Notes: generated by a model not told the origin, from the letters alone. A stretch of 64,000 bases of DNA from Nocardioides szechwanensis (GCF_900103935.1 NZ_FNIC01000001.1:505203-569202); one strand, 5' to 3'; positions 1 to 9,226 are shown, counted from the stretch's first letter. A program made the numbers and translations.

Positions 1-210
1 CTGGTTGCGGTCGGCGTGCGCGGCGACCTTGAGCTCGAGCGAGGTGACTTGCGCGACGAGCCGGGTCAGCTCCACCAACACGCGTCGGGTCTCGTCGTCG
101 CTCATCGACCACGCCGGAGCGCGCTCGAGGGTGTCGATCTCGGAGTCAATCGCGGACAACGCAGCGAGGATCGGGTGGCCCCGATCGGCGCGGTGTCCGG
201 TGTTAGTCAT
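1..210 (-). CDS. DUF222/HNH-family protein, N-terminal part (cut by window edge)
   Basis: Reading the minus strand from an ATG at 210 gives an open frame to base 1 that begins MTNTGHRADRGHPILAAL and continues through DETRRVLVELTRLVAQ. That pattern, an acidic opening followed by a helix rich in Leu, Val and Arg, is typical of the start of DUF222 (13E12-repeat) proteins, which usually carry an HNH nuclease domain at the C-terminus. Only 70 codons are present, so the HNH part is not visible. A full-length member of the same family lies at 43264-44571. These proteins are multi-copy in actinobacteria and their role is unsettled. Confidence 0.6.
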   Translation of the reverse strand, partial: MTNTGHRADRGHPILAALSAIDSEIDTLERAPAWSMSDDETRRVLVELTRLVAQVTSLELKVAAHADRNQ

Positions 211-312
211 AGGTCAATTGCAGCATCGACCACCGACAGTCCGAGGCCTCAGAACCCTGTATCCACAAGGGATTCGGAAAACTTTCTGAGACTTTGCTTT
301 CGGGTTCGCGAT

Positions 313-351
313 GGTGGGTTTGAGAATCGCTGCGCTCGCACCTCACCCACC
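313..351. repeat. Imperfect inverted repeat, dispersed intergenic type
   Basis: The left arm GGTGGGTTTGAG pairs with the right arm CTCACCCACC (two extra T in the left arm). The spacer AATCGCTGCGCTCGCAC resembles the spacer of the copies at 463-514 and 11979-12038. It lies downstream of sepH on the minus strand and could also act as its terminator. Confidence 0.4.
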
Positions 352-462
352 GTGAGCCGGGCGCGGCGCGCAATCACGCGCCCACCTTCTCCCAGCTGCC
401 AAGGCCGCAACCACAGCGGCGCGAGAGCCTAGGCCGCGTCCCCGAGGAGTCGGTCACCTCAA

Positions 463-514
463 TGGGTTTCGACGCGCCTTGCGCGACCTCGTTCCTCAGT
501 CGCGGGCTTGCTCA
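463..514. repeat. Second copy of the dispersed intergenic repeat
   Basis: Reads TGGGTTTCGACGCG, then TTGCGCGACCTCGTTCCTCAG, and ends GCTCAACC. The GGTTTCGA ... CTCAACC frame matches the copy at 11979-12038 in layout. The hairpin is weaker here. It lies about 40 bases past the sepH stop codon. Confidence 0.4.
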
Positions 515-552
515 ACCTTCGCGACCGACGCAGTCTGCTCGTGGCCCGCGGA

Positions 553-1524
553 CTACTGGTCGCCGCCGCCGAACATGATCTCGTCCCAGCTGGGGACGGA
601 CGCGCGGCCGCGCTTCTTGGCGACGGGCTTGCGTGCGGGGGGTTCGTCGGCCGCTGGGTCGTGATCGGGAGCCGAGTCAGGCTGGGGCTCGGGCTCAGGC
701 GCGTCGGAGGCGGCGGCCTCGGCGGCCTCGGCGGCCTCCTCACGGAGGTCGGGGTCGTCGGAGGCGGGGGAGTCGTCGAGGAACGCCTCGACGGGGGCCT
801 CCGCTCCGAGGGTGTCCTCCTCGGGAGCGTCGTCCTCGCGGACCATCTCGAGGACGTCGTCGCCGAGCGGCAGCTCGTCGGCGGGTACGGCGGAGAGCTT
901 GCGGGAGCGGGCGCTGCGCAGGTCGTCGCGGGGCTCGGGGGCGGTGGCGACCGCTTCGCCGACCAGCCAGCGGGCATCGTCGTTGTCGAGCAGAACGAAG
1001 TTGCCCGGGGCGTCGTAGGTCAGCTCGGCGGTGCCCTTGCGGCGCAGCGTGGTGAAGACCGCGCGCAGCGCCCAGCGGCCGTCCTCGCGGCGCCAGGCGT
1101 CCCACTCGACGGTGGCGGACGGGTCGACGTTGAGGGAGCGCAGGTGGGCAGTGACGGCGTCGCCGAGGGTGCGGGCGCCGCCCTCGCCGGACGAACGGCG
1201 TACGGAGGAGCGCTGGGCGCGGTCGGCGACGTGCTGGCGCTCGGCGAGCACCGGGCCGGCGTAGACCATCACCTTCTCGACGCTGGTCTGGGCGGACTGG
1301 GCGACCGCCTCGGGGCTCTCACCGGCGCGGATCCGGGCCTGGATGTCGCGGGGACGGAGGGATGAGTCCATCTGTATCTCCAACTGGCCGAGGCGAGAGG
1401 CGTCGCCGCGGAGCGCGGCCCGGAGGCTCGGGGTGATGTCGAGCGTGAACTCGGCACCGGCATCGCTGACCAGCAGGAGGCGCTTCCCGTCGTCGCTCAC
1501 TCCAGCGAGCGTGAGGTGCGCCAT
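553..1524 (-). CDS. sepH: Septation protein SepH (DUF3071)
   Basis: A 323-residue protein beginning MAHLTLAGVSDDGKRLLL, which is the characteristic SepH start. An N-terminal DUF3071 domain (about residues 1-165) includes the helix-turn-helix-like stretch SLRPRDIQARIRAGESPE near residues 55-75. It is followed by a long acidic, low-complexity Glu/Asp/Pro-rich linker and a short basic end (KKRGRASVPSWDEIMFG). In Streptomyces and mycobacteria SepH binds FtsZ and promotes Z-ring assembly; that role is taken from the family. A GGAAG ribosome site sits about 8 bases before the ATG. It is a single-gene unit here. Confidence 0.9.
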   Translation of the reverse strand: MAHLTLAGVSDDGKRLLLVSDAGAEFTLDITPSLRAALRGDASRLGQLEIQMDSSLRPRDIQARIRAGESPEAVAQSAQTSVEKVMVYAGPVLAERQHVADRAQRSSVRRSSGEGGARTLGDAVTAHLRSLNVDPSATVEWDAWRREDGRWALRAVFTTLRRKGTAELTYDAPGNFVLLDNDDARWLVGEAVATAPEPRDDLRSARSRKLSAVPADELPLGDDVLEMVREDDAPEEDTLGAEAPVEAFLDDSPASDDPDLREEAAEAAEAAASDAPEPEPQPDSAPDHDPAADEPPARKPVAKKRGRASVPSWDEIMFGGGDQ

Positions 1525-1630
1525 GGGATCTGCTTCCTGGGTCCTGCGGTGTCGGGGTGGTCGAGCCTTCGGTTGCGCCGAGCCTACGCCAGCGCCCGCC
1601 TCCGTCCGGGGTCATCACACGGCGTGCCCG

Positions 1631-1644
1631 ACCGATAAATCGGT
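1631..1644. promoter_or_regulatory. Short palindrome upstream of the TRIC gene
   Basis: ACCGAT-AA-ATCGGT is a perfect 6-bp palindrome with a 2-base centre, lying 16 bases upstream of a TACGCT box (1660-1665). It is placed where an operator or -35 region would lie. No regulator is assigned. Confidence 0.3.
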
Positions 1645-1659
1645 GACCTGATCTGCGAC

Positions 1660-1665
1660 TACGCT
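1660..1665 (+). promoter_or_regulatory. -10 box TACGCT, leaderless start of TRIC gene
   Basis: TACGCT lies exactly 6 bases before the GTG at 1672. This is the TANNNT-N6-(A/G)TG arrangement repeated at many genes in this window, so the mRNA probably begins at the start codon. Confidence 0.45.
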
Positions 1666-1671
1666 GCCGAG

Positions 1672-2292
1672 GTGCCCGGCACCCTGGTGACCCTCGACCT
1701 CGTGGGGATCTTCGTCTTCGCCATGTCCGGCGCTCTCGTGGGGGTCCGCAAGGACGTCGACGTCTTCGGGGTGATGGTCCTGGCCGGTACGACGGGCCTG
1801 GGGGGCGGTTTCCTGCGCGACGTGCTGATCGGGGCCACACCGCCTGCCGCGCTGGCCGACTGGCGCTACCTGCTCGTGCCGGCGGCCGCTGGGCTGCTGA
1901 CGTTCGTCTACCACCCCGTGGTCGGGCGTCTGGAGCGGATGGTCAACGTCTTCGACGCGTTCGGCCTGTCGCTGTTCTGCGTCACCGGAGCCACGAAGGC
2001 GCTCGAGTACGGGCTCGGCCCGGTGCCTGCCGCCCTGATGGGCATGCTCACCGGCATCGGGGGCGGCATGCTCCGCGACCTGCTGGCGGGGCGGGTGCCC
2101 GTCATCTTCCGGGGCGAGCTCTACGCCACGCCGGCGCTCGCCGGGGCCGCTATCGCCGTCGTCGGCACCCGGCAGGACCTGCCGGTCCTCGCGGTCGCCT
2201 TCGCGGGAGCCAGCGTGTGCCTGGTCTGGCGGCTGCTGGCGATGTGGCGTGGCTGGCAGGCCCCGATGCCCACCGGGCCTGCGAGCGTCTGA
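1672..2292 (+). CDS. TRIC-type cation channel (UPF0126 family)
   Basis: A 206-residue membrane protein made of two similar halves. Each half has a glycine-rich GTTGLGGGFLRDVL / GMLTGIGGGMLRDLL motif (about residues 40-54 and 122-136), the hallmark of the bacterial UPF0126/TRIC family. Seven hydrophobic segments are expected and can be traced. Bacterial homologues are monovalent cation channels related to trimeric intracellular cation channels; the transported ion here is unknown. The GTG start is supported by a -10 box six bases upstream. The gene converges on the minus-strand gene ending at 2300, leaving only seven bases between the stops. Confidence 0.85.
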   Translation: MPGTLVTLDLVGIFVFAMSGALVGVRKDVDVFGVMVLAGTTGLGGGFLRDVLIGATPPAALADWRYLLVPAAAGLLTFVYHPVVGRLERMVNVFDAFGLSLFCVTGATKALEYGLGPVPAALMGMLTGIGGGMLRDLLAGRVPVIFRGELYATPALAGAAIAVVGTRQDLPVLAVAFAGASVCLVWRLLAMWRGWQAPMPTGPASV

Positions 2293-2299
2293 GCCGGTC

Positions 2300-3376
2300 T
2301 CAGCCGCCAAGGGGCTCCCCGACGGGCAGCTGGAGCCCGCCCATCCGCCCGACGGCGTCCGCCAGCAGCTCACACTTCCCGGTCGGGATCGAGCACGTGA
2401 GCAGGTCGGCGGCCGACGCCTCGTCCTCGAGCGCGATGACGTGGACGGTGTCGTCGTCGGCCCACTCGTAGACGGTGGCGAAGAAGTAGCCGTCCAGGGC
2501 GGGGGTCAGGTCACCTCCGTCCACGCCGAGCACCGTGAGCTCCTCAGCGTCGGGGGCGAACCTGGTCGCCGACGGCGACAACGTGCCGCCGCTGCCCTCG
2601 GCCCCGGGCAGAGGCTCGGCGTCCTCGACGCTCGTGCCGATCTCGACGCCCTGGGCGCCGTACAGCGCCAGTACGCCGGCCTGGACGTCGAGCAGGTCGA
2701 AGCCGGTCTCCTCGCCGGCGTCGTCCTGGACCACCTCGGCGTCACCGGTCGTCACGTCGACCGCCACCGCGCCGCGCTGGTCGCGCCAGTAGGCGGTGTT
2801 GCCGTCCAACGCATAGAAGCGGGGTCGCGTGCCCGCGTCAGAGGTGCTCTCGAGGACCCGTGAGCCCGCGGCCAGGTCGTGCACGACGTACGTCGGTCTG
2901 TCGCCCTCGGTCGAGACCCAGCCCACGAACGAGCTGTCGTGGTCGGTGACCAGCCGCGCCGAGTCGGCGTCGATCCGGCCGATCTCGGAAACCTCTCCGT
3001 CGAGCACCGCGTAGACCGAGTCGTCGGTGCCGGCGAACACGTAGCCGGTGTCGTTGACGACGTACGCCGCGATCGGTACGCCGACGTCGACCTGCTGGTC
3101 ACCGGTGTGGATCACCGAGCCGGTGACCCAGGTGAGGGGAGCCGGCGGGGTGGTCGAGGTGTCGTCCGCCGACGGAGACACCTCGTCGTCGCCGCCGGTG
3201 AGGGCGGGCACGATCAGGACGCCGGCCACGGCGAGCGCGGCAACGCCACCGACGAGGGCGCTGCTGCGGCGCCGTCGACGGCGGTCGCCGGCGCGGACCA
3301 GGGTGTCGAGATCGGGGGTCGCGAAGTCCACGTCCGTCGCACGGTCGTGGAGCAGGGAGCGGAGCTTCTCGGTCAT
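2300..3376 (-). CDS. Membrane-anchored beta-propeller-like partner of the ECF sigma factor (possible anti-sigma)
   Basis: The protein has 358 residues: a basic cytoplasmic N-terminus (DRRRRRRSSALVGG), one membrane segment (about residues 40-60, VGGVAALAVAGVLIVPAL), a Ser/Thr/Pro linker, then a large extracytoplasmic region of short repeated strands such as VYAVLDGEVSEIGRID that look like propeller blades. Its ATG overlaps the stop of the sigma gene (ATGA at 3373-3376), so the two are translationally coupled. That layout fits a regulator of the sigma factor. No zinc-type anti-sigma motif (HXXXCXXC) is seen, so the anti-sigma role rests on position and topology only. Confidence 0.65.
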   Translation of the reverse strand: MTEKLRSLLHDRATDVDFATPDLDTLVRAGDRRRRRRSSALVGGVAALAVAGVLIVPALTGGDDEVSPSADDTSTTPPAPLTWVTGSVIHTGDQQVDVGVPIAAYVVNDTGYVFAGTDDSVYAVLDGEVSEIGRIDADSARLVTDHDSSFVGWVSTEGDRPTYVVHDLAAGSRVLESTSDAGTRPRFYALDGNTAYWRDQRGAVAVDVTTGDAEVVQDDAGEETGFDLLDVQAGVLALYGAQGVEIGTSVEDAEPLPGAEGSGGTLSPSATRFAPDAEELTVLGVDGGDLTPALDGYFFATVYEWADDDTVHVIALEDEASAADLLTCSIPTGKCELLADAVGRMGGLQLPVGEPLGG

Positions 3377-3903
3377 CGGTTCACCACCAGGTCGGTCAAG
3401 GGGAGAAGGTCGTCGTCGGCGGAGTCGCCGAGGTGTTCGCGCAGCTTGGCGATGCCGGCCGAGACCTGGCTCTTCACGGTGCCGACCGCGCAGCCCATCG
3501 CCTCCGCGGTCTGCGCCTCGGTCAGGTCCTCGTAGTAGCGCAGCACGATCGCCGCCCGCTGCCGCACCGGCAGCTGCTGGAGCCCGTCCCACAGCCACTG
3601 GCTCTGGGCGACCCCGTCGGCGTGCCCGGGTACGTCGGTCGGCTGCGGCAGGCGCTCCATCGGGCGCTCCTGCCAGCTCTTGCGCCGGAACCACGTGATC
3701 GCCGTGGTCGTGATCGCCTTGCGGCAGTAGGCCTCGGCGTTCTGCTTGGCCCGCAGCCGCGGCCACGCGGCGTAGGTCTTGACCAGGGCCTCCTGCACGA
3801 GGTCCTGGGCGAGCGCGGCGTCGCCGACCATGAGGTACGCCGCCCGGTGCAGGGCCGGCGAGCGGGCGGTCACGAACTCCGCGAACTCGTCGCGACGCGT
3901 CAT
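3373..3903 (-). CDS. ECF sigma factor, SigE-like family (TIGR02983 type)
   Basis: The protein has 176 residues. Region 2 (about residues 10-75) carries LHRAAYLMVGDAALAQDLVQ and the WPRLRA stretch; region 4 (about 105-160) carries LPVRQRAAIVLRYYEDLTEA and the helix-turn-helix TAEAMGCAVGTVKSQVSAG. This is the short two-domain form of extracytoplasmic-function sigma factors. The following gene overlaps its stop codon and encodes a membrane protein that probably controls it. An AAGGGAAAG ribosome site lies just before the ATG at 3903. Confidence 0.9.
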   Translation of the reverse strand: MTRRDEFAEFVTARSPALHRAAYLMVGDAALAQDLVQEALVKTYAAWPRLRAKQNAEAYCRKAITTTAITWFRRKSWQERPMERLPQPTDVPGHADGVAQSQWLWDGLQQLPVRQRAAIVLRYYEDLTEAQTAEAMGCAVGTVKSQVSAGIAKLREHLGDSADDDLLPLTDLVVNR

Positions 3904-3967
3904 GGCTTTCCCTTCGTCATGACCACCAGACGACCCGGGTGCGGCAAAAGGTTCGTCGGCGGACGCC

Positions 3968-5272
3968 CTAGGGCCCGAGCACGCGGCGCAGGTAGCCGTT
4001 GGCGAAGACCCGGTCGGGGTCGAGCCGCTCGCGCATCGCGAGGAACTCGTCGAAGCGCGGGTAGAGCGGCGCCAGGCCGTCGGCCTGCCGGGTGTGCACC
4101 TTCCCCCAGTGGGGGCGTCCGTCGTGGGCGCGCATGACCTGCTCCATCAGTGCGAAGTAGGCCGTGTGGTCGGCGTCGCGGTGCGTGTGGAACGCGAGGT
4201 AGAACGAGTCGCGGCCGCCGGCCGTCGACAGCGGGATGTCGTCGGCCGGCGCGACCCGGATCTCCACGGGGAAGCTGATCTTGAGGTCGGAGGTCTCGAG
4301 CGCCGCCCGGGCCTCGCGCAGCGCCGTCAGGCCGGCCTCGCGCGGCACGGCGTACTCCATCTCGCGGAAGACGACGTTTCGCTCGGTGATGAACACCTTG
4401 TGGGCGACGTCGGAGTAGGTGCGGGCGCCGAGGAGCCGGCCGTTCATCCGGTTCATCCGCGGGATGACCGCGGGCGCCCGGTTGGCGGCGGCTGTCAGCA
4501 GCCCGAACGCCTTGTTGGACAGGAGGTTGTCGTCGAACCACGCGCGGGCCTTCGAGAGCGGCTCGGCCTCGGAGACCTCGGCGGCCAGCCGGACGTTGCG
4601 CTTGGTCAGCATCCGGTCGCTGTGGGGGAACCAGTACATGTCGACGTGGTGGCTCTCGGCGGTCATCTGGTCGAACGTGCCCAGTGCCTCGTCCCAGAGC
4701 ATCGGCTGCTCGGTCGCCTCCAGCAGGAACAGCGGCTCGACCCGGAACATCACCTTCGTGAGCACGCCCAGGGCACCGAGCCCCACCCGGGCGACGTCCA
4801 GGACGTCGGCGTTCTCGTACTCGGTCGCGGTCAGCACCTCGCCGGTGCCGGTGACCAGCTCGAGGCCGCACACCTGCGCGGCCAGGCCGGCGGCGACGCC
4901 TCCGGTGCCGTGGGTGCCGGTCGAGATGGCGCCGGCCAGGGTCTGCTCGGCGATGTCGCCCATGTTGTGCAGGCTCAGGCCGAGCGACTCCAGACCGGCG
5001 TTGAGGTGCTTGAGCTGGGTGCCGGCGCGGGCGGTGACCGTCATCGCGTCGCGGTCGACCGAGAGGATCCCGGTCAGGCCCTGCGGGCGCAGCATCGTGT
5101 GCTCGGGCTCGGAGATCGCGGTGAAGCTGTGGCCGGTGCCGATCATCTTGACCGTCGTGCCCTCGGCGCGCGCCCTCTCGACGGCGGCGACCACGGCGGC
5201 CACGTCGTCCGGCGTCTCCTCGCGCTGCGCGCGGGCGGTCGCGAGACCGGACCAGTTCTGCCACTCAGTCAC
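3968..5272 (-). CDS. FAD-linked aldonolactone oxidase (L-gulono-1,4-lactone / D-arabinono-1,4-lactone oxidase family)
   Basis: The protein has 434 residues. A VAO-type FAD-binding domain occupies the first half: GTGHSFTAI near residue 45 contains the histidine position that is often covalently flavinylated in this family, and GAISTGTHGTGG near residue 110 binds the cofactor. The ALO domain follows, with the diagnostic C-terminal HWGKVH near residue 393 and an ending typical of the family (LDPDRVFANGYLRRVLG). The natural substrate in actinobacteria is not certain. Its ATG overlaps the stop codon of the upstream MFS gene (5269-5272), so the two form an operon. Confidence 0.85.
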   Translation of the reverse strand: MTEWQNWSGLATARAQREETPDDVAAVVAAVERARAEGTTVKMIGTGHSFTAISEPEHTMLRPQGLTGILSVDRDAMTVTARAGTQLKHLNAGLESLGLSLHNMGDIAEQTLAGAISTGTHGTGGVAAGLAAQVCGLELVTGTGEVLTATEYENADVLDVARVGLGALGVLTKVMFRVEPLFLLEATEQPMLWDEALGTFDQMTAESHHVDMYWFPHSDRMLTKRNVRLAAEVSEAEPLSKARAWFDDNLLSNKAFGLLTAAANRAPAVIPRMNRMNGRLLGARTYSDVAHKVFITERNVVFREMEYAVPREAGLTALREARAALETSDLKISFPVEIRVAPADDIPLSTAGGRDSFYLAFHTHRDADHTAYFALMEQVMRAHDGRPHWGKVHTRQADGLAPLYPRFDEFLAMRERLDPDRVFANGYLRRVLGP

Positions 5273-6474
5273 GAGGACACGTTAGTGCGTCTTCCGGACG
5301 CCCCGGTGGGCAGCCGCACCGCCAGCGCGGCGAGCAGCGCGACGACCCCGCCGCCGAAGGAGACGAGGTACGCCGCGGAGGCGCCGTGGGCGTCGATCAC
5401 CACCCCCGCAAACGCGGCCCCGGGGGCCACCCCGGCGACGATGCCGGTCTGGAGGAAGGCCATCCCCTCGGTGAGGCGTGAGGGAGGCACCACCCGCTCG
5501 GCGAGCGACATGGTGGCGATCAGCGTCGGCGCGATCGCGAAGCCGGCGACGAAGAGGACCGCCCCCATCACGACGACAGAGTCGATGAAGACGAGCGGCA
5601 GCATCGCGACGGTCATACCGAGCGCGCCCCACCGCAGGCGCTGCTCGGGACCGCGGCGCCAGGTGACGGCGCCGGTCAGGACCCCCGCGATCAGGCTGCC
5701 GGCCGCCCACAGGGCCAGCAGCACCCCGGCGAAGGCCTTGGTGTCGCGCTCCTCGGTGAAGGCCACGGTCGTCACCTCGGCGGCACCGAAGAGCAGGCCG
5801 AGGCAGGCGAAGACCACGGTGAGGGGGATCACCGCGCCCCAGGGCATCGCGGCGCGGTCGGCGGCGAGCGTCCGCGGCTGCACCGGCGGCTCGGTGGCCC
5901 GCTGCGCGGCGAACGCGTAGGTGCCCAGCGCGCCCGAGACCAGGGCGGTGACGAGACCGGCCGCCGGGTGCACCGCGGTGGCGAGCACGGTGACCAGGAT
6001 CGGCCCGGTGATGTAGACCGCCTCGTCGGCGACCGCCTCCAGCGCGAAGGCCGTCTGCAGCTCGTCGGGGTCCGAGAGCCGGTGGGACCAGCGCGCGCGC
6101 ACGCACGTGCCGACCGAGGGCATCGCGGCCCCGGAGACGGCGGCCAGCGCATAGGTGGCCGCGATCGGCCAGTCGAGCTCCACCGACCAGATCAACAGGG
6201 CGAGGGCGACGCCCCACACCGAGATGACCACCGGCAGGACCCGGCCCTGGCCGAGCCGGTCGAGCAGCCGGCCCTGGAGGATCGCGAAGGCAGCGTTGGC
6301 CAGCAGGCCCACGGCCGACACGGCGCCGGCCAGCGCGTACGAGCCGGACGCGTCCTCGACGAGGAGCACGATGCCGAGGCCGACCATGGAGATCGGCAGG
6401 CGCGCCACGAGGCCGGTCGCGCTGAAGAGTGCGGTCCCGGGGCGGGCGAGGATCCGGCGATAGGTGGTGAGCAT
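5269..6474 (-). CDS. MFS transporter
   Basis: The protein has 401 residues with about 12 hydrophobic segments. A conserved cytoplasmic loop between TM2 and TM3 reads [14 protein letters not shown], a variant of the MFS motif A. The first half includes [12 protein letters not shown] after TM4. Substrate is not predictable. It is divergent from hemH with only 33 bases between start codons, and its stop overlaps the start of the lactone oxidase gene. Confidence 0.8.
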   Translation of the reverse strand: MLTTYRRILARPGTALFSATGLVARLPISMVGLGIVLLVEDASGSYALAGAVSAVGLLANAAFAILQGRLLDRLGQGRVLPVVISVWGVALALLIWSVELDWPIAATYALAAVSGAAMPSVGTCVRARWSHRLSDPDELQTAFALEAVADEAVYITGPILVTVLATAVHPAAGLVTALVSGALGTYAFAAQRATEPPVQPRTLAADRAAMPWGAVIPLTVVFACLGLLFGAAEVTTVAFTEERDTKAFAGVLLALWAAGSLIAGVLTGAVTWRRGPEQRLRWGALGMTVAMLPLVFIDSVVVMGAVLFVAGFAIAPTLIATMSLAERVVPPSRLTEGMAFLQTGIVAGVAPGAAFAGVVIDAHGASAAYLVSFGGGVVALLAALAVRLPTGASGRRTNVSS

Positions 6475-6495
6475 GGCCTGCGAACAGTAGATCCA

Positions 6496-6501
6496 TACGA
6501 T
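6496..6501 (+). promoter_or_regulatory. -10 box TACGAT, leaderless start of hemH
   Basis: TACGAT is followed by six bases and the GTG at 6508. It supports GTG-6508 over the later in-frame GTG at 6523. Confidence 0.45.
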
Positions 6502-6507
6502 GGGGGA

Positions 6508-7596
6508 GTGCCCAATCCGGACGTGACCCCTTACGACGCCCTCCTACTCGTCTCGTTCGGTGGCCCCGAGGGTCCCGACGACGTCGTGCCCTTCCTCGAG
6601 AACGTCACGCGAGGCCGCGGCATCCCGCGCGAGCGGCTCGAGGAGGTGGGCAAGCACTACAGCATCTTCGGCGGACGGTCGCCGATCAACGACCTCAACC
6701 GCGACCTGCTCGCGTCGCTGCGCGCCGACCTCGCCGAGGCCGGCATCGACCTGCCCGTCTACTGGGGCAACCGCAACTGGGACCCCTACCTGCGCGACAC
6801 CCTCGCGCAGATGGCAGCAGACGGGGTGACCCGCGCGGCGTGCTTCATGACGAGCGCCTACTCGTCGTGGTCGAGCTGCCGCCAGTACCGCGAGAACCTC
6901 TACGACGCCGTCGAGGGACAGCCCGGTGCGCCCGTCCTGGACAAGCTGCGTCACTACTTCAACCACCCCGGGTTCGTGGGGCCGGTCGTCGACGCCACCC
7001 TGGCGGCGCTCGCCGACCTGCCCGACGACGTACGGCGTGGCGCGCACCTCGCGTTCGTGACCCACTCGGTGCCGACCGCGATGAACGACACCAGCGGGCC
7101 CGACGGCGGCGCCTATGTCGAGCAGCACCTGAGCGTGTCGACCGAGGTGGCCCGGCAGGTGGGCGAGGAGACCGGCATCGAGCACCCGTGGGAGCTCGTC
7201 TACTGCTCACGCTCGGGGTCGCCGCACGCGCCGTGGCTCGAGCCCGACGTCAACGACCACCTCGAGGCCCTGCACGGGGCCGGGGCCCAGGCGGTCGTGA
7301 TGGTGCCGCTGGGCTTCGTCTCCGACCACATGGAGGTCGTCTACGACCTCGACACCGAGGCCCAGGCCACCGCCGAGCGGCTGGGGCTGCCGGCCCGCCG
7401 GGCCGCCACCGCCGGCACCGACCCGCGGTTCGTGGCGATGGTGCGCGACCTGCTCCTCGAGCGGGCGACCGTCGAGCGCGGGGAGGACGTCGTGCGGGCC
7501 AGCGTGGGCAGCCTGGGCGCCCTGTGGGACCGCTGCCCGGTGGGCTGCTGCGCCAACCCCAAGGGCGAGCGCCCCGCCCTGTGCGGCGAGCAGTGA
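6508..7596 (+). CDS. hemH: Coproporphyrin III ferrochelatase (HemH/CpfC)
   Basis: The protein has 362 residues. It inserts Fe2+ into the porphyrin; actinobacterial enzymes of this clade use coproporphyrin III. Family signatures include [20 protein letters not shown] at the start, [12 protein letters not shown] near residue 190 with the metal-binding His, and [18 protein letters not shown] followed by [15 protein letters not shown] with the catalytic Glu region. The C-terminus has four clustered cysteines (CPVGCC ... LCGEQ), which in related actinobacterial enzymes hold a [2Fe-2S] cluster. The stop overlaps the next gene's GTG by four bases. Confidence 0.93.
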   Translation: MPNPDVTPYDALLLVSFGGPEGPDDVVPFLENVTRGRGIPRERLEEVGKHYSIFGGRSPINDLNRDLLASLRADLAEAGIDLPVYWGNRNWDPYLRDTLAQMAADGVTRAACFMTSAYSSWSSCRQYRENLYDAVEGQPGAPVLDKLRHYFNHPGFVGPVVDATLAALADLPDDVRRGAHLAFVTHSVPTAMNDTSGPDGGAYVEQHLSVSTEVARQVGEETGIEHPWELVYCSRSGSPHAPWLEPDVNDHLEALHGAGAQAVVMVPLGFVSDHMEVVYDLDTEAQATAERLGLPARRAATAGTDPRFVAMVRDLLLERATVERGEDVVRASVGSLGALWDRCPVGCCANPKGERPALCGEQ

Positions 7597-8435
7597 GCGA
7601 CGAGCGGGGGCAGGCGCTCGACCAGGAGCTGGCCGACCTCGCCCTCGAGGCGGCCCGGCTGGCCGCGACGCTCGTGCGCGGGCGGGCGGCCCAGGGCGTG
7701 ACCGTCGCCGCGACCAAGACCAGCGACATCGACGTGGTCACCGAGGCGGACCGGGCGGCCGAGACGCTGATCCGCGACACCATCCGGGCCCGCCGCCCCG
7801 ACGACGCCTTCCTCGGCGAGGAGGGCGACGACGAGGCCGGCACCAGTGGCGTGCGCTGGGTCATCGACCCCATCGACGGCACGGTCAACTTCCTCTACGG
7901 GCTGCCGCAGTTCGCGGTGTCGATCGCCGCGGAGGTCGACGGCCGGGCGGTGGCCGGCGTGGTGCTCAACGCGGCCACCGGCACCGAGTACGTCGCCCGC
8001 ACCGAGGACGGCCGCACCGTGGCCCGACGCGACGGGCGACCCATCGGCGTACGAGCTGAGGCGCCGCTGTCACACCGCCTCCTGGCCACCGGCTTCTCCT
8101 ACGACCGCGAGGTCCGGGTCCGCCAGGCCGAGGCCCTGACCCGGCTGATCCCGCACGTGCGCGACGTACGCCGGCTCGGGTCGTGCGCCCTCGACCTGTG
8201 CCTGGTGGCCGAGGGATCGCTCGACGGCTACGTCGAGGAGGGCGTCAACCTCTGGGACCACGCGGCCGGCGGCCTGATCGCCCGCGCGGCCGGCGCGAGG
8301 ACCGCCATCGGGACCGGAGTGGGCGGGCTGGAGCTGCTCCTGTGTGGCCCTGCTCACGGCTTCGACGAGCTCTCGCGGGCCATCGAGGATGCCGGTTTTG
8401 TGGTCCCGGGCACCATGGCGCCCACAGGGGAATAG
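7593..8435 (+). CDS. Inositol monophosphatase family protein
   Basis: The protein has 280 residues from a GTG that overlaps the hemH stop. The magnesium-dependent phosphatase motifs are intact: FLGEEG near residue 75, [12 protein letters not shown] near residues 88-99 and [15 protein letters not shown] near residues 222-236. Family members dephosphorylate inositol-1-phosphate, histidinol phosphate or fructose-1,6-bisphosphate; the substrate cannot be set from sequence alone. Translational coupling to hemH is clear but a shared pathway is not. Confidence 0.85.
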   Translation: MSDERGQALDQELADLALEAARLAATLVRGRAAQGVTVAATKTSDIDVVTEADRAAETLIRDTIRARRPDDAFLGEEGDDEAGTSGVRWVIDPIDGTVNFLYGLPQFAVSIAAEVDGRAVAGVVLNAATGTEYVARTEDGRTVARRDGRPIGVRAEAPLSHRLLATGFSYDREVRVRQAEALTRLIPHVRDVRRLGSCALDLCLVAEGSLDGYVEEGVNLWDHAAGGLIARAAGARTAIGTGVGGLELLLCGPAHGFDELSRAIEDAGFVVPGTMAPTGE

Positions 8436-8478
8436 CCCACCGTCAAACGACGTTCCCGTCCCTGCCACCGCCCGGTGT

Positions 8479-8506
8479 TTGAGAAGCCGCCGGGATAGTG
8501 CACAAT
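8479..8506 (+). promoter_or_regulatory. Possible promoter for the DUF4193 gene
   Basis: TTGAGA (8479-8484) and CACAAT (8501-8506) are separated by 16 bases; the start codon is 40 bases downstream, behind a GGGAG ribosome site. Modest match to consensus. Confidence 0.3.
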
Positions 8507-8545
8507 CTGGCCCGCCAACACACAGCCGAAGGGAGTGAGCGACGC

Positions 8546-8836
8546 ATGGCTACTGACTACGACGCACCGCGTAAGAACGAGGAAGACCAGTCCGAGGAAA
8601 GCATCGAAGAGCTCAAGGCGCGTCGCCACGACAAGAACTCCGGCAAGGTCGACGAGGACGAGGCCGAGGCCGCTGAGGCGTTCGAGCTCCCCGGGGCCGA
8701 TCTGTCGCACGAGGAGCTCGCCGTCGAGGTGAAGCCCAAGCAGGAAGACGAGTTCACGTGCATGAGCTGCTTCCTGGTGCACCACCGCAGCCAGCTGGCT
8801 GACAGCAAGAAGATGATCTGCCGCGACTGCGCCTGA
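8546..8836 (+). CDS. DUF4193 family protein, zinc-ribbon-like
   Basis: The protein has 96 residues starting MATDYDAPRKNEEDQSEES. It is acidic, with a C-terminal four-cysteine unit: CMSC near residue 70 and CRDC at the extreme end, spaced to bind one zinc. This is the standard layout of the actinobacterial DUF4193 family, which has no established function. The AAGGGAG ribosome site is about 10 bases before the ATG and decides the start over an upstream ATG. Confidence 0.85.
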   Translation: MATDYDAPRKNEEDQSEESIEELKARRHDKNSGKVDEDEAEAAEAFELPGADLSHEELAVEVKPKQEDEFTCMSCFLVHHRSQLADSKKMICRDCA

Positions 8837-8863
8837 GCGCAGCGCCTGGGCCGTGGGCTCAGG
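8832..8863. terminator. Hairpin between convergent genes
   Basis: CCTGAGC (8832-8838) pairs with GCTCAGG (8857-8863). It overlaps the stop codons of the DUF4193 gene and the convergent DUF4235 gene and lacks a U-run, so termination is a weak inference. Confidence 0.3.
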
Positions 8864-9176
8864 TCTTCGGAGTGGGCGCCGAGGCGTCCTGGTTGTCCTT
8901 CTGCAGGCCCGGCGGCAGGTGGCCGGTCGACTTCGCGTAGTAGTTGGCGGCCTTGCGGGTCGCCATCATCCGCGCGATCGCGACGAACGTGCCGCTGACC
9001 GTCGCCCAGGCCACTGCCTCCCAGACGTCGACGTCGGGGTCGGCCGGGTTGGCCGGCGGGTTCTTCCCGGTGGCCGCCTTCCAGGACGTGTTCAGCGCCT
9101 TCTTGGCGAGCGCGGCCGCCCCCAGGGCAGCACCGAGCGAGAAGACGGACCAGAGCTTGGAGCTGTCGGAAGCCAT
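8859..9176 (-). CDS. DUF4235 family small membrane protein
   Basis: The protein has 105 residues. Two hydrophobic stretches (about residues 8-25, VFSLGAALGAAALAKKAL, and 50-70, WEAVAWATVSGTFVAIARM) flank a PANPADPDVD loop, as in DUF4235 proteins. The tail is polar (DNQDASAPTPKT). The function of the family is unknown; a membrane location is inferred from the segments. Confidence 0.75.
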   Translation of the reverse strand: MASDSSKLWSVFSLGAALGAAALAKKALNTSWKAATGKNPPANPADPDVDVWEAVAWATVSGTFVAIARMMATRKAANYYAKSTGHLPPGLQKDNQDASAPTPKT

Positions 9177-9226
9177 GACGCAACCCTAACCACAGGCCGG
9201 ACCGCCGGGGCTCACCCCAGGGTGCC

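Larger units (their letters stand above)
211..552. other. Intergenic region with two imperfect dispersed repeats
   Basis: No credible gene is seen in these 342 bases; the plus-strand frames crossing it have no support. It holds two copies of a degenerate hairpin-forming sequence (313-351 and 463-514) of the same general form as the one at 11979-12038: an arm like GGTGGTTTCGAG, a core rich in CTCG/GCTGCGCTCG, and a CTCAACC/CTCACCCACC arm. It separates the divergent or tandem minus-strand genes on either side. Confidence 0.45.
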